Origin: Mycobacterium scrofulaceum
GTDB taxonomy: Bacteria; Actinomycetota; Actinomycetes; Mycobacteriales; Mycobacteriaceae
DNA length: 64,000 bases
Assembly: GCF_002086735.1 (NCBI RefSeq)
Contig: NZ_MVIJ01000004.1
Coordinates: forward strand, 1-64,000
Direction of reading: 5' to 3'
Positions 49,380-58,628 of the stretch are shown in pieces. The stretch's first letter is position 1; every line of letters starts with the position of its first letter. The position numbers and the translations under genes are program-made. Below the pieces are notes generated by a model. That model ran no database searches and had not been told where the DNA came from. It saw nothing but the letters and a program-made list of their open reading frames with translations.

Positions 49380-51115
49380 CGGCCGCGCCGGACGGCTTCG
49401 ACCACACCGTCGACGTACTGGTCGTCGGGTCGGGCGGCGGCGGCATGACGGCCGCCCTGACCGCCCGCGCCGCCGGGCTGGACGCGCTGGTCGTGGAGAA
49501 GTCCTCGTTCTTCGGTGGCTCGACCGCACTGTCCGGCGGCGGCATCTGGGTGCCCGGGGCGCCCGCGCAGCGCAGGGAGGGCTACGCCCCGTCGCCCGAA
49601 CGCGTCGTCGAATACCTGCGCCAGATCACCGACGGACTGGTCAGCGAGGCGCGCATCCGCCAATACGTCGAGTCCGCCCCGAAAATGCTCGAGTTCCTCG
49701 AACGGCTCTCCGGATGGTGTGAGTTCGTCTGGAAGCCGGGCTACGCCGACTATTACCCGGAACTTCCCGGTGGGTCCGGATTGGGCAGCACGATCAACGT
49801 GCCGCCCATCGACCTGCGCGAGCTGGGGCCCGACGAGCACGGGCTGCTGCAGCCGCTGGCGTTGGCTCCCAGGGGAATCTGGCTGGGGCCCAGGGAGCTT
49901 CGGGCCTTCTACCGAATCCGGCAATCCTGGGCCGGCAAGGGCGTGTTGCTCAAGCTGATCGCGCGGATGGTGCGGGCACGGCTGTTCGGCGAGCGGATGG
50001 CCGCGATCGGGCAGTCACTGGCGGCCCGCCTCAGGCTGGCCATGACCGAATGCGGCGTTCCGCTGTGGCTGGACTCGCCGATGACCGGACTGTTGACCGA
50101 CGCCGAAGGATCGGTCACCGGCGTGTCGGTGGAACGGGACGGCACGACGCAGCGCATCGGTGCGCGCCTCGGGGTCGTCCTGGCCTCCGGCGGCTTCGAC
50201 CACGACCTGGCCTGGCGCAAGGAATTGTTACCCGAGGTGGACCAGGACTGGAGCTTCGGCAACCCCGCCGCCATGGGCGACGGCATCCGCGCGGCCCAAA
50301 AACTCGGTGCCGCAACCGAGTTGCTCGACGAGGCGTGGTGGTTTCCGGCCATCCAGTGGCCCGACGGCCGGATGCAATTCATGCTCAACGAGCGCATGAT
50401 GCCGGCGCAGTTCATCGTCAACGGGGACGGCAAGCGCTTCATCAACGAGGCGGCGCCCTACATGGACTTCGGCCACGCCATGATCGAGGGACAGAAATCC
50501 GGGGTGACCCACATTCCCTGCTGGCTGCTCACCGACCACAGGTCGTGGACCCGTTACGTCGTCGGCGGCCACCTGCCCATACCCAAGATCCCGGGCGCGC
50601 CGGTGCCCACCGGTCGTAAGGTCCCCGCGGCATGGCTCGAGTCCGGTGTCGTCAAGGCGGCGATGACGTGGGAGGAAATGGCCAGCCGGATCGGGGTGCC
50701 GGCGGAGAACCTGGTTGAAACCGCCCGCCGCTTCAACGAACTGGCCCGCGCCGGTCACGACGACGACTTCAACCGCGGCGACAGCGTCTACGACAACTAC
50801 TACGGCGATCCCACTCTGCCGAATCCGAACCTCTATCCGCTGGGCGATCCGCCGTACTACGCCTTTCGCATCGTCCTCGGCGACCTCGGCACGTCCGGCG
50901 GCCTGCGCACCGACGAATACGCGCGGGTGTTGAGGGCCGACGACACCGTGGTGCCGGGCCTGTACGCGGTGGGTAACACCTCCGCGCCGGTGATGGGGCG
51001 CAGCTACGCGGGCGCGGGCGCGACGATCGGCCCCGCGATGACCTTCGGCTTCGTCGCGGCGAATCACATTGCCGCGCATGCGCCCAACCGAACCCTTAAT
51101 TCTCATAGGAGGTAG
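49376..51115 (+). CDS. 3-ketosteroid delta-1-dehydrogenase-like flavoprotein
   Basis: The product (579 aa, GTG start overlapping the dioxygenase stop) matches KstD well: [40 protein letters not shown] and [15 protein letters not shown]. Near the end it has [20 protein letters not shown] followed by [20 protein letters not shown]. Both FAD domain and steroid-binding regions seem complete, and length is normal. In steroid degradation this enzyme triggers ring B opening. Its position within a ring-cleavage operon suggests a steroid-like or polycyclic ketone substrate. The substrate is not proven. Confidence 0.85.
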   Translation: MTAAPDGFDHTVDVLVVGSGGGGMTAALTARAAGLDALVVEKSSFFGGSTALSGGGIWVPGAPAQRREGYAPSPERVVEYLRQITDGLVSEARIRQYVESAPKMLEFLERLSGWCEFVWKPGYADYYPELPGGSGLGSTINVPPIDLRELGPDEHGLLQPLALAPRGIWLGPRELRAFYRIRQSWAGKGVLLKLIARMVRARLFGERMAAIGQSLAARLRLAMTECGVPLWLDSPMTGLLTDAEGSVTGVSVERDGTTQRIGARLGVVLASGGFDHDLAWRKELLPEVDQDWSFGNPAAMGDGIRAAQKLGAATELLDEAWWFPAIQWPDGRMQFMLNERMMPAQFIVNGDGKRFINEAAPYMDFGHAMIEGQKSGVTHIPCWLLTDHRSWTRYVVGGHLPIPKIPGAPVPTGRKVPAAWLESGVVKAAMTWEEMASRIGVPAENLVETARRFNELARAGHDDDFNRGDSVYDNYYGDPTLPNPNLYPLGDPPYYAFRIVLGDLGTSGGLRTDEYARVLRADDTVVPGLYAVGNTSAPVMGRSYAGAGATIGPAMTFGFVAANHIAAHAPNRTLNSHRR

Positions 51116-51117
51116 CA

Positions 51118-52422
51118 ATGAAGATCTCGCTGTTCTACGAATTCGCCCTGCCGCGACCCTGGGCGCCCGACGACGAGCACGTGATGATGCAGGACTGCCT
51201 CGACGAGGTCGAGGCCGCGGACAAGGCGGGGTTCTCCACCGTCTGGCTGACCGAGCACCACTTCCTCGAGGAATACTGCCACTCGACGGCACCGGAAATC
51301 TTCCTGGCCGCCGCCAGCCAGCGGACCAAGGACATCCGGCTGGGCTTCGGCATCATGCACCTGCCGCCCGTGGTCAATCACCCCGCCCGGGTCGCCGAAC
51401 GCATCGCCACCCTCGACCTGCTGTCCAACGGCCGCGTCGAGTTCGGCACCGGCGAATCGTCCTCCGTCGGTGAACTCGGTGGATTCAACATCGATCCCGC
51501 CGACAAGCGGGCCCAATGGGAGGAGGCACTCGAGGTCTCGATCCGCTGCATGATCGAGGAGCCGTTCTCCGGCTTCGAAGGAGAGCACGTCCAGATGCCG
51601 GCGCGCAACGTCGTGCCCAAGCCGCTGCAGAGGCCGCATCCGCCGGTCTGGGTCGCCTGTACCCGTCCCGCGAGCGTTCAGATGGCCGCCCAAAAGGCGA
51701 TCGGCGCACTGAGTTTCGCCTACACCGGACCCGGGCCGCTGACCGAGCGGGTCAACGGCTACTACAAGGAATTCGAGGAGAACGGCGTCCCCGTCACACC
51801 GCGAATCAACCCGAACATCCTGGCCATCGGCGGTGACCTGTCCATGATGGTCGCCAAGACCGACGAGCAGGCCCTGCAACGGCTGGGTCAGGGCGGCGGA
51901 TTCTTCTCGTTCGGAATCATGCATTACTACATGACCGGGGTGCACACCCCCGGGCGGACCGGGGTGTGGCAGCGGTATCTCGAAGAGGTCGGCAAGGATC
52001 CGACGCTGGCGTACGGCCCCGGCCGGGGCGCGATCGGATCGCCCGCCACCGTGCGGGAATTCCTGCGCGGCTACGAGGAAAGCGGTGTCGACGAGATCAT
52101 CCTGTTGCTCAACCCGCGCAGCCACGAGGGCACCATGGAATCGATCGAGCTGATGGGCTCCCACGTGCTGCCCGAATTCATCGAGCGGGACGCCAAAGCG
52201 GTCGCCGAAAAGGCGAAGCGGCTCGAACCGGTGATCGAGAAGGTGGAGGCGCGGCGGCCGCAATCCACCGCGCCGAAGTTCGACGAGGAATACTCGTTCG
52301 GCGGCCTGCCCACCGGCCGGGGCGGTAAGTTCACCGCCAGCGAGATCCCCGAAGCCATGGCCGAGATCAACGAGGGCCGTGTCCAGGCGGCTCAGCGGTT
52401 GAGGGAACAGCAGGGCAAGTGA
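51118..52422 (+). CDS. LLM-class flavin-dependent monooxygenase/oxidoreductase
   Basis: The product (434 aa) begins MKISLFYEFALPRPWAPDDE behind an AGGAGGT ribosome site. It has SFSTVWLTEHHFLEEYCHST-like features of the luciferase family (VWLTEHHFLEEYCHS), LGFGIMHLPPVVNHPARVAE and VEFGTGESSSVGELGGF. It is longer than most LLM proteins, with a C-terminal extension of about 80 residues (FDEEYSFGGLPTGRGGKFTA). Alkane- or terpenoid-oxidising FMN monooxygenases belong here. It lies in the ring-cleavage operon. Confidence 0.85.
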   Translation: MKISLFYEFALPRPWAPDDEHVMMQDCLDEVEAADKAGFSTVWLTEHHFLEEYCHSTAPEIFLAAASQRTKDIRLGFGIMHLPPVVNHPARVAERIATLDLLSNGRVEFGTGESSSVGELGGFNIDPADKRAQWEEALEVSIRCMIEEPFSGFEGEHVQMPARNVVPKPLQRPHPPVWVACTRPASVQMAAQKAIGALSFAYTGPGPLTERVNGYYKEFEENGVPVTPRINPNILAIGGDLSMMVAKTDEQALQRLGQGGGFFSFGIMHYYMTGVHTPGRTGVWQRYLEEVGKDPTLAYGPGRGAIGSPATVREFLRGYEESGVDEIILLLNPRSHEGTMESIELMGSHVLPEFIERDAKAVAEKAKRLEPVIEKVEARRPQSTAPKFDEEYSFGGLPTGRGGKFTASEIPEAMAEINEGRVQAAQRLREQQGK

Positions 52423-52442
52423 CACCGAAAGCCGGTTGAGTC

Positions 52443-53270
52443 TTGGGACGAGTCGACGAGTTGTGGCGCTACGACGGCCGGCGCGCGGTGGTGACGGGGT
52501 GCGCGTCGGGCATCGGGGAACAGGTGGTCCGGCAACTCACCGAGTTGGGCGCCGAAGTGATCGGACTGGACAAGCGACGGCCGGGGTTCGAGATCAGCGA
52601 CTTCCGCGGCGTCGACCTGGCCGATCAGCCGTCCATCGACGCCGCGGTCGCGTCCATCGAAGGGCCGGTCGACGCGCTGTTCAACGTCGCGGGCGTCTCG
52701 TCGGGAATCGAGAATCCCGCACTCGTCGTCACGATCAACTTCCTTGGGCTGCGGCATATCACCGAGGCGCTGATTCCCCAGATGCCGGCTGGTTCGTCGA
52801 TCGTGAGCGTGTCCTCGCTCGCGGCCGCGGCATACCGGGAACATCTCCGTTCGGTGGCGCCGCTGCTGAACACCGCTTCGATGGAAGACGGCATCGACTG
52901 GTGCCACGCCCATCCCGGCGCGCTGACCGGCGGCGGATACCGGTTGTCCAAGGAAGCAATCATCCTCTACACCATGCGGAACGCCGCCGCACTCGGCGGG
53001 CGGGGGATCCGCATCAACTGCACCGGTCCCGGGGTCACCGAAACCCCGATCCTCGACCAGCTGCGGACCGCCTACGGACAGGGCTATCTCGACGACATAC
53101 CCAAGCCCTTGGGGCGCGTTTCCGATCCCGCCGAGCAAGCCGCGGTGTTGCTCTTCTTGAATAGTGCTGCGGCGAGCTACATGACGGCACAGGTCATCTG
53201 GGTCGACGGCGGAAATGTGGGAGCCGCGATCGCTCGTGAACTCGAGGAAGGAGCCCCGTGGCCGGCTTGA
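52443..53270 (+). CDS. SDR, 3-alpha-hydroxysteroid/coniferyl-alcohol dehydrogenase-like
   Basis: The product (275 aa, TTG start) has the cofactor loop VTGCASGIGEQVV (with the Cys typical of the HsdA-like group), FNVAGVSSG, Ser in VSVSSLAAAAYRE and the active-site YRLSK. A long insertion before the active Tyr (residues about 125-165, ending DWCHAHPGALTGGG) is also typical of 3-alpha-hydroxysteroid and coniferyl-alcohol dehydrogenases. Its 3' end overlaps the cyclase-family gene by 13 bp. A steroid-type alcohol substrate would fit the KstD neighbours. Confidence 0.82.
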   Translation: MGRVDELWRYDGRRAVVTGCASGIGEQVVRQLTELGAEVIGLDKRRPGFEISDFRGVDLADQPSIDAAVASIEGPVDALFNVAGVSSGIENPALVVTINFLGLRHITEALIPQMPAGSSIVSVSSLAAAAYREHLRSVAPLLNTASMEDGIDWCHAHPGALTGGGYRLSKEAIILYTMRNAAALGGRGIRINCTGPGVTETPILDQLRTAYGQGYLDDIPKPLGRVSDPAEQAAVLLFLNSAAASYMTAQVIWVDGGNVGAAIARELEEGAPWPA

Positions 53271-54247
53271 CTGATTTTCGCCGGGTCGCGCGCGACGTCT
53301 CCAACTGGGGGCGGTGGGGAGACGACGACGAGCTCGGCACACTGAATTTTATCCGCGAGGAAAAGATCGCCCGGGCCGCGAGTCTCGTCCGGCATGGCAA
53401 GGTGTTTCCGCTCGGGGTCGACTTCGGCTCGTCGGGACCGCAGGGCGCCTTCGGCTTTCGGCACAACCCCATGCTCCTTATGACCGTGGACGGTGGGGAT
53501 GCGAGCTCGCTTCCCCAATATGGTCCCGGGTGGACGCAAAACGCGACGGCGCAGCAGTTGGGTAACTACTTCGTCGACAATCTGTTTCGGTTCAACGAAG
53601 ACATGATCATCATGCCGCTGCAGGCGGCCACCCAGTGGGATGCGTTCTCACACGTCTACTACGAAGGCAAGCTCTACAACGGCTTCTCCTCGGACTCCGT
53701 GACGAGTATGGGGGCCTACCGCTGCAGCATTGACAAGGTCGACGTCAAGGGCATCACCTCGCGTGGCGTGCTGCTGGACCTCGTCCGCCACCGCAACGCG
53801 GAAGTCTTCCTCGAACAAGGCAATCCGATCACCCCCGCAGAACTCGATGACGTCGTTCGTGCGCAGGGCGTGACGATCGAGAGCGGCGACATCGTTCTGA
53901 TCCGGACCGGTTGGTGGACCAGGTTCTTGCAGACCGGCAACAGGACGGAGCCATTCTCCGGCCTGCACTGGCGCTGCGCCTCGTGGCTGCACGACCACGA
54001 GGTCGCGGCGGTCGCCTCGGACAACCTCCAGGTCGAGGACCTGGTATCCGATGTCGAGGGCGCATTTCTACCCTTGCATCTGCTGTGCCTGCGCGACATG
54101 GGGCTCATGCTCGGCGAGTACTGGGACCTGACCGCGCTCGCAGACGATTGCGCCGCCGACGGCGTCTACGAGTTCCAACTCATTGCACCGCCCCTGAGAT
54201 TCATTGGGGCAGTTGGCTCTCCGGTCAACCCGATCGCGATCAAGTGA
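53258..54247 (+). CDS. Cyclase-family (kynurenine-formamidase-like) hydrolase
   Basis: The product (329 aa, GTG start) belongs to the cyclase family of metal hydrolases. The canonical H-x-GTH-x-D-x3-H metal motif appears in the variant form ATQWDAFSHVYYEG, with Gln-Trp-Asp, a known sub-type. IVLIRTGWWTRFLQTG and ASDNLQVEDLVSD are also family features. It probably hydrolyses a lactone, amide or similar bond in an intermediate of the operon. The stop overlaps the start of the following hydrolase gene. Confidence 0.8.
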   Translation: MAGLTDFRRVARDVSNWGRWGDDDELGTLNFIREEKIARAASLVRHGKVFPLGVDFGSSGPQGAFGFRHNPMLLMTVDGGDASSLPQYGPGWTQNATAQQLGNYFVDNLFRFNEDMIIMPLQAATQWDAFSHVYYEGKLYNGFSSDSVTSMGAYRCSIDKVDVKGITSRGVLLDLVRHRNAEVFLEQGNPITPAELDDVVRAQGVTIESGDIVLIRTGWWTRFLQTGNRTEPFSGLHWRCASWLHDHEVAAVASDNLQVEDLVSDVEGAFLPLHLLCLRDMGLMLGEYWDLTALADDCAADGVYEFQLIAPPLRFIGAVGSPVNPIAIK

Positions 54248-55071
54248 TGGACTTCCACCACAGGACCATGCTGGTCGATGGCCTGGTCACCGGCTACCTG
54301 GACGCCGGTGAAGGCGATCCGGTGGTGCTGCTGCACGGCGGCGAGTTCGGCGCCGGCGCCGAACTCGGCTGGGAACGCAACATCGCCGCGCTCGCCGCTC
54401 GCTACCGGGTGCTGGCGCCCGACCAGCTCGGTTTCGGGCAGTCGGCGAAGGTCATCGATTTCGTCGACGGGCGCGGGATGCGGATCCGGCATGTGGCGCG
54501 ATTCTGTCAGCAGCTCGGCGTCGACTCGGCGCACTTCGTGGGCAACTCGATGGGGGCGATCAACCTGCTCGTCGACGCCACCTCCGACACACCGCTGCTG
54601 CCCGCCCGCAGCCTGGCGATCATCTGCGGGGGCGGGGAAATCCAACAGAACCGGCACTTCGAAGCCCTACAGCAATACGACGCAACGCTGCCCGGGATGC
54701 GGCGCATCGTCGAGGCCCTGTTTCACGACCCTGCCTACCCCGCCGACGACGACTACGTGCGGCGCCGCTACGAGTCGAGCACGGCGCCCGGAGCGTGGGA
54801 GGCTGTCGCCGCGGCCCGCTTTCGTCGCCCGGGCACGACGCCGTCCGGCACACCGTCGAGCGCTCGGCCGTACGAGCGCATCACCGTGCCGGTGCTCGTC
54901 GTCGAAGGGGCAGAGGACAAGCTCCTTCCGGCCGGCTGGGCCGCACAGATCGCCAAGGAGATCGACGGTGCCCGCTCGGTCGTGGTCGGCGAGGCGGGCC
55001 ACTGCCCCCAGATCGAGCAGTCGGCGACGGTGAACGAGCTGCTGCTCGACTTCTTCGCCGCGGGCCCCTAG
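54247..55071 (+). CDS. Alpha/beta hydrolase (meta-cleavage-hydrolase-like)
   Basis: The product (274 aa from ATG 54247; GTG 54244 is the alternative) has VVLLHGGEFGAGAELGWERN, the nucleophile motif VGNSMGAINLLVD, and a C-terminal AGHCPQIEQSATVNELLL with the catalytic His. It is a second candidate for the C-C hydrolysis step beside the protein at 45933. Being last in the operon, and after the cyclase-family gene, it may act on a later intermediate. It ends in a 4-bp overlap with the convergent multicopper oxidase gene. Confidence 0.82.
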   Translation: MDFHHRTMLVDGLVTGYLDAGEGDPVVLLHGGEFGAGAELGWERNIAALAARYRVLAPDQLGFGQSAKVIDFVDGRGMRIRHVARFCQQLGVDSAHFVGNSMGAINLLVDATSDTPLLPARSLAIICGGGEIQQNRHFEALQQYDATLPGMRRIVEALFHDPAYPADDDYVRRRYESSTAPGAWEAVAAARFRRPGTTPSGTPSSARPYERITVPVLVVEGAEDKLLPAGWAAQIAKEIDGARSVVVGEAGHCPQIEQSATVNELLLDFFAAGP

Positions 55072-56720
55072 AACACGTAATCCAGCCGGGTTTGCATGCC
55101 AGCCTCTTGGTGATACGTGTTGTGGCAGTGCAACATCCACACACCCGGGTTGTCGGCCACCAGCACGGCGAGCAGTTTCTGCCCGGGCAGCACCATGAGG
55201 GTGTCTTTGCGCGCACCGGGACTGCCGTCGGCCTTGATCAGCTGGAAGGTGTGACCGTGCAAATGAATCGGGTGATACATCATCGTGGGGTTGTCGAACG
55301 TGAGGGTGGGCCGCTCGCCCTGCCGGACGTGCAACGGTTGCGTGTCTCTGTAGGGCTTTCCGTTGATCGTCCAGTCGTACCGGACCATGTTGCCACCCAG
55401 CACGACCGGGAGGTTCAGGCCGGGCTGCGGCCGGCCCAGGTTGACCGGCGTTGTCGCCGTGAACATTTCCACCGTGCCCACCCGCCGGTTGAGCTCGGCC
55501 GGCTGAAAACCCGGGTCGGGTGCGCTGCCGGCTCCGGTCGACAGCACGGCGCGCGCCAGTGCGTTCTTGCCCTCCGCGAGCGCGACCAGTGGGAAGACGC
55601 CGTCCGCGGCGGTCACGATGACGTCGTAGCGCTCGGCCATGCCGACCAGCAGGGCGTCGACCTGGGTCGGCACCACGGGGTAGCCGTCGGTGTGGGTGAC
55701 GGTCATCGAATGCCCGGCCAGCGCGACGCGAAACGTGGTGTCCGAGCCGCTGTTGATGAAGCGGATCCGGATGCGCTGGCCCGGCTTCGCGCTGAAGGTC
55801 ATGGGGGCGGCGGGGATTCGGCCGTTGATCAAATAGTACGGGTATGCGATCTCCCCGGCGTCCCCGCCGAGCAGGTCGCTTCTGCCTGCGGGTCCGCCCG
55901 TCGCGGCGGCCGTCGGACTACCGGAGCTGGTCGGGCTGGTCGACGTTGCCGAGGTCTCAGTGCTCGACGTTGTCGTCGAGGTCTCACCGGTCGTCGTGGT
56001 CGTCGTGGTCGTCGACGCAGTGGGCGTCGTCGTCGTACTCACCGGCTCGCTTGGCGGGGCGGGCTTGTTCGGGCTGGACAGTTCCCGAAAGAGCTGCTGC
56101 GGGGATTTCCCGATGCCGTCGGTCCAATCATCGAGAACCACAACCCATTCGGCGTCGTAATTGCCCTCGGTGGGGTCGTCGACGATCACCGGCAGGTACA
56201 GGCCCGTGTCGGCGTCCAGGCCGGTGTGCGGATGGGCCCAGTAGGTGCCCGAGTTCGGTACGGAGAAGCGATAGGTGAAGTCCTGGCCGGCGGGGATGTC
56301 CGGGGTGGCGGGAGGGGCGCCATCCATGTCGTTGCGCAGCGCGATGCCGTGCCAGTGCACCGACGTCGGATGGTCGAGCCGGTTGGCCACCGTCACCACG
56401 AGTTCGTCACCGATGCGCGCGCGGATCGGCGAGCCCGGAATGGTGTTGCCGTAGGCCAGCGTCCGGACGACCGGTCCGCCCAGGTCGACCTGGACCTGCT
56501 GGGCCGTCAGGCTGGCGGTGACGGTGCGGCCACTGTGCGGCCGGGCGGCCTCGGCCGCGGCGATGGCGGCGGCCATCTGGGCACTGCCGGACGGCGCGGC
56601 CTTGTCCTGGCTGCACGCCGCCAGCGCGAATCCGCCGGCGACGCCGGCAGCCAGGAATCCGCGCCTGGTCAACTGCGCACCCGGGACGGTGATTCCGCTC
56701 GTGGGAGGCACAGCCATCAC
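55068..56720 (-). CDS. mmcO: Tat-exported multicopper oxidase lipoprotein (MmcO-like)
   Basis: The product (550 aa) starts with a Tat signal (LTRRGFLAAGVAGGFALAAC) ending in a lipobox, so it is an exported, membrane-anchored lipoprotein. Copper ligands are in SVHWHGIAL, YWAHPHTG, HPIHLHGHTF and LHCHNTYHQEAGM (type 1 site). Relative to MmcO of M. tuberculosis (about 504 aa) it has a Thr/Ser-rich insertion of roughly 50 residues (starting at PVSTTTTPTASTTT). It probably oxidises Cu(I) for copper tolerance. It is not obviously connected with the catabolic genes. Confidence 0.87.
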   Translation of the reverse strand: MMAVPPTSGITVPGAQLTRRGFLAAGVAGGFALAACSQDKAAPSGSAQMAAAIAAAEAARPHSGRTVTASLTAQQVQVDLGGPVVRTLAYGNTIPGSPIRARIGDELVVTVANRLDHPTSVHWHGIALRNDMDGAPPATPDIPAGQDFTYRFSVPNSGTYWAHPHTGLDADTGLYLPVIVDDPTEGNYDAEWVVVLDDWTDGIGKSPQQLFRELSSPNKPAPPSEPVSTTTTPTASTTTTTTTTGETSTTTSSTETSATSTSPTSSGSPTAAATGGPAGRSDLLGGDAGEIAYPYYLINGRIPAAPMTFSAKPGQRIRIRFINSGSDTTFRVALAGHSMTVTHTDGYPVVPTQVDALLVGMAERYDVIVTAADGVFPLVALAEGKNALARAVLSTGAGSAPDPGFQPAELNRRVGTVEMFTATTPVNLGRPQPGLNLPVVLGGNMVRYDWTINGKPYRDTQPLHVRQGERPTLTFDNPTMMYHPIHLHGHTFQLIKADGSPGARKDTLMVLPGQKLLAVLVADNPGVWMLHCHNTYHQEAGMQTRLDYVF

Positions 56721-56877
56721 CGCTCCTCGTCGTCGTCGATCTCCGGCGTCTTATACCGTGCTCGGCCGCGGGGCTCAGCGCAACTATTCACGCGGCTGAT
56801 GTCGAGATTGCCGCCCGGGTCGCGCCGGTGACGCCAACCACGGCCCTTACGGCGATCTCGGCGCGCACCCGGCGTCG

Positions 56878-57633
56878 CTACGCCCCCTGGCGGGCCATCC
56901 ACTCGCCGAAGGTGGTGGGGTAGACGACGACGTCTTCCCCGTCGACGGGAACGATGCTGCGGTCGTCGAGGATCGCGCCGTAGTAGCGGGCGTCATCGTC
57001 GGTGACCACCCGGCGGCCGTCGCCGGTCGCGGCGAAGCGGGTCCGGATGAAGTCGTCCATGCCTTGCCTTTCCGGGCCGGCGATGTTGACCACCCCGTTG
57101 ACCGGGTCGGCGGCCGCCGCGCGGGTCACGGCGGTGGCGACATCGGCGGCGGCAATCGGCTGGAACGCCCCGTGCGGCGCACGCACCGTGTCACCGTCGG
57201 CCATCGAATCGGCAATGCCGTCAACGAATTCGAAGAACTGTGTCGCCCGCACAATCGAATACGGGGCGCCCGATTCCACGATCTCCTTTTCCTGGGCGAT
57301 TTTGGCGCGCATGTAGCCGCTTTCGGCCGTCCGGTCGGCTCCCACGATCGAGAGTGCGACGTGGTGTCGCACGTCGGCCGCCCGCTCCGCGTCGAGGAGG
57401 TTGCGGGTAGAGGTGGTGAAGAAGTTCAGCACGTCGTCGTCGGCCCAGGACGGCGAGTTGGAGACGTCGACGACCGTGTCGACCCCGGCGACGGCCTCGG
57501 CGACTCCTTCGCCGGTAACGGTGTTGACCCCCGAACTCGGCGAGGCCGAGACGGCCTCATGTCCGAGCTGTGTCAGCTGGGCGACGACCTGCCTGCCGAT
57601 CAGTCCGCTGCCACCGACCACCAGAACCTTCAT
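56878..57633 (-). CDS. NmrA-like NAD(P)-binding protein (atypical SDR)
   Basis: The product (251 aa from ATG 57633, preceded by AAAGAGG) begins MKVLVVGGSGLIGRQVVAQL with a G-x2-G-x2-G motif. It has VVDVSNSPSWADDD and YSIVRATQFFEFVDGIADSM, which fit atypical SDRs of the NmrA/TMR type. The Tyr-x3-Lys active site is only weakly present (YMRAK). Such proteins act as redox sensors or quinone/flavin reductases. A longer start at 57705 lacks a ribosome site. It is divergent from the SDR gene at 57802. Confidence 0.8.
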   Translation of the reverse strand: MKVLVVGGSGLIGRQVVAQLTQLGHEAVSASPSSGVNTVTGEGVAEAVAGVDTVVDVSNSPSWADDDVLNFFTTSTRNLLDAERAADVRHHVALSIVGADRTAESGYMRAKIAQEKEIVESGAPYSIVRATQFFEFVDGIADSMADGDTVRAPHGAFQPIAAADVATAVTRAAAADPVNGVVNIAGPERQGMDDFIRTRFAATGDGRRVVTDDDARYYGAILDDRSIVPVDGEDVVVYPTTFGEWMARQGA

Positions 57634-57752
57634 GATTACCTCTTTCCAAGTTCCCGACGAGACGTCTTCAGCATGGTGCGTGCGGGGGCCGGCCGGAACC
57701 CCCAAAGTATCGACGGGGCGGACGCTGCGATCGTGGGTATCCGGGCAGCGCC

Positions 57753-57801
57753 TTAAATCAATTGCTTGACTTAACGCGCCCGGCGCCGATTAACTCGTCG
57801 G
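57753..57801 (+). promoter_or_regulatory. Operator-promoter of a probably leaderless SDR gene
   Basis: A 22-bp dyad (TTAA-N-TCAA-N4-TTGA-N-TTAA) lies at 57753-57774. Its right half includes TTGACT (57766-57771), which with ATTAAC (57789-57794) after 17 bp makes a good -35/-10 pair. Transcription would start about 7 bases on, at the GTG itself (57802), giving a leaderless mRNA. The same operator and almost the same spacing to the GTG recur at 59424, so one TetR protein probably controls both. Confidence 0.65.
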
Positions 57802-58620
57802 GTGGTCAACGAATTGGACGGCAAGGTCGCCGTCGTCACCGGCGGTGCGTCCGGCATCGGGCGCGGAATCGTGGAACGGTTCGTGGCCGAGGGATCGCGC
57901 GTCGTCATCGCCGACGTCGAGGCGGACAGGGGAGAGCAGCTCGCGCGCGCGTTGGGCACCGCCGCCGCGTTCCGGCGGACCGACGTCTCGGATCCCGAAC
58001 AGGTCGGGGCGCTGGTCGCCGCCACCGTCGAGATGTTCGGCGGCCTGCACGTCATGGTCAACAACGCCGGGATCTCGAGCCCCCTGCGCCGATTGCTGGA
58101 CGACGACCTGGCCGATTTCCACCGGGTGATGGGGGTCAACGTCCTCGGGGTGATGGCCGGCACCCGAGATGCGGCCCGCCACATGGCCGAAGCCGGCGGT
58201 GGATCGATCATCAACCTGACGTCGATCGGAGGGATCCAGGCGGGCGGCGGGGTGATGGTCTACCGGGCATCGAAAGCCGCCGTCATCCAGTTCACCAAGT
58301 CCGCCGCGATCGAACTGGCGCGTCACGAGGTTCGGGTCAACGCGATCGCACCGGGCAGCATCCCCACCCCGATCCTCGCGTCGTCGGCGGTCGACGTGGA
58401 CCCCGATGAGCTGGCGCGGTTCGAAGCGCGGATTCGCCAGGGGATGCGTGACGACCGGCCACTGAAGCGCGAGGGGACGCCCGAAGACGTCGCCGAGGCG
58501 GCGCTGTACTTCGCCACCGATCGGTCCCGCTATGTCACCGGGGCGGTGTTGCCGGTCGACGGGGGGACGTCCGCCGGCAAGGTGACTCGTCCCCGCAACG
58601 AGTCGCGCAAGGGGGATTGA
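57802..58620 (+). CDS. SDR family oxidoreductase
   Basis: The product (272 aa, GTG start) is a classical SDR: VVTGGASGIGRGIVERF, NNAGISSPL, Ser in NLTSIGGIQAGGG and YRASK as the active-site dyad. The C-terminus has a basic tail (KVTRPRNESRKGD) not usual in the family. It is preceded by the dyad at 57753 and no ribosome site, consistent with a leaderless message. It should belong to the regulon of the TetR protein at 59472, together with the ferredoxin/P450 genes. Confidence 0.86.
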   Translation: MVNELDGKVAVVTGGASGIGRGIVERFVAEGSRVVIADVEADRGEQLARALGTAAAFRRTDVSDPEQVGALVAATVEMFGGLHVMVNNAGISSPLRRLLDDDLADFHRVMGVNVLGVMAGTRDAARHMAEAGGGSIINLTSIGGIQAGGGVMVYRASKAAVIQFTKSAAIELARHEVRVNAIAPGSIPTPILASSAVDVDPDELARFEARIRQGMRDDRPLKREGTPEDVAEAALYFATDRSRYVTGAVLPVDGGTSAGKVTRPRNESRKGD

Positions 58621-58628
58621 GGCCGGTG

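Noticed and set aside
54795..56831. 678-residue plus-strand frame opposite the multicopper oxidase
   Set aside because: Arg/Gly-rich antisense shadow; the minus strand carries the full set of copper-binding motifs.
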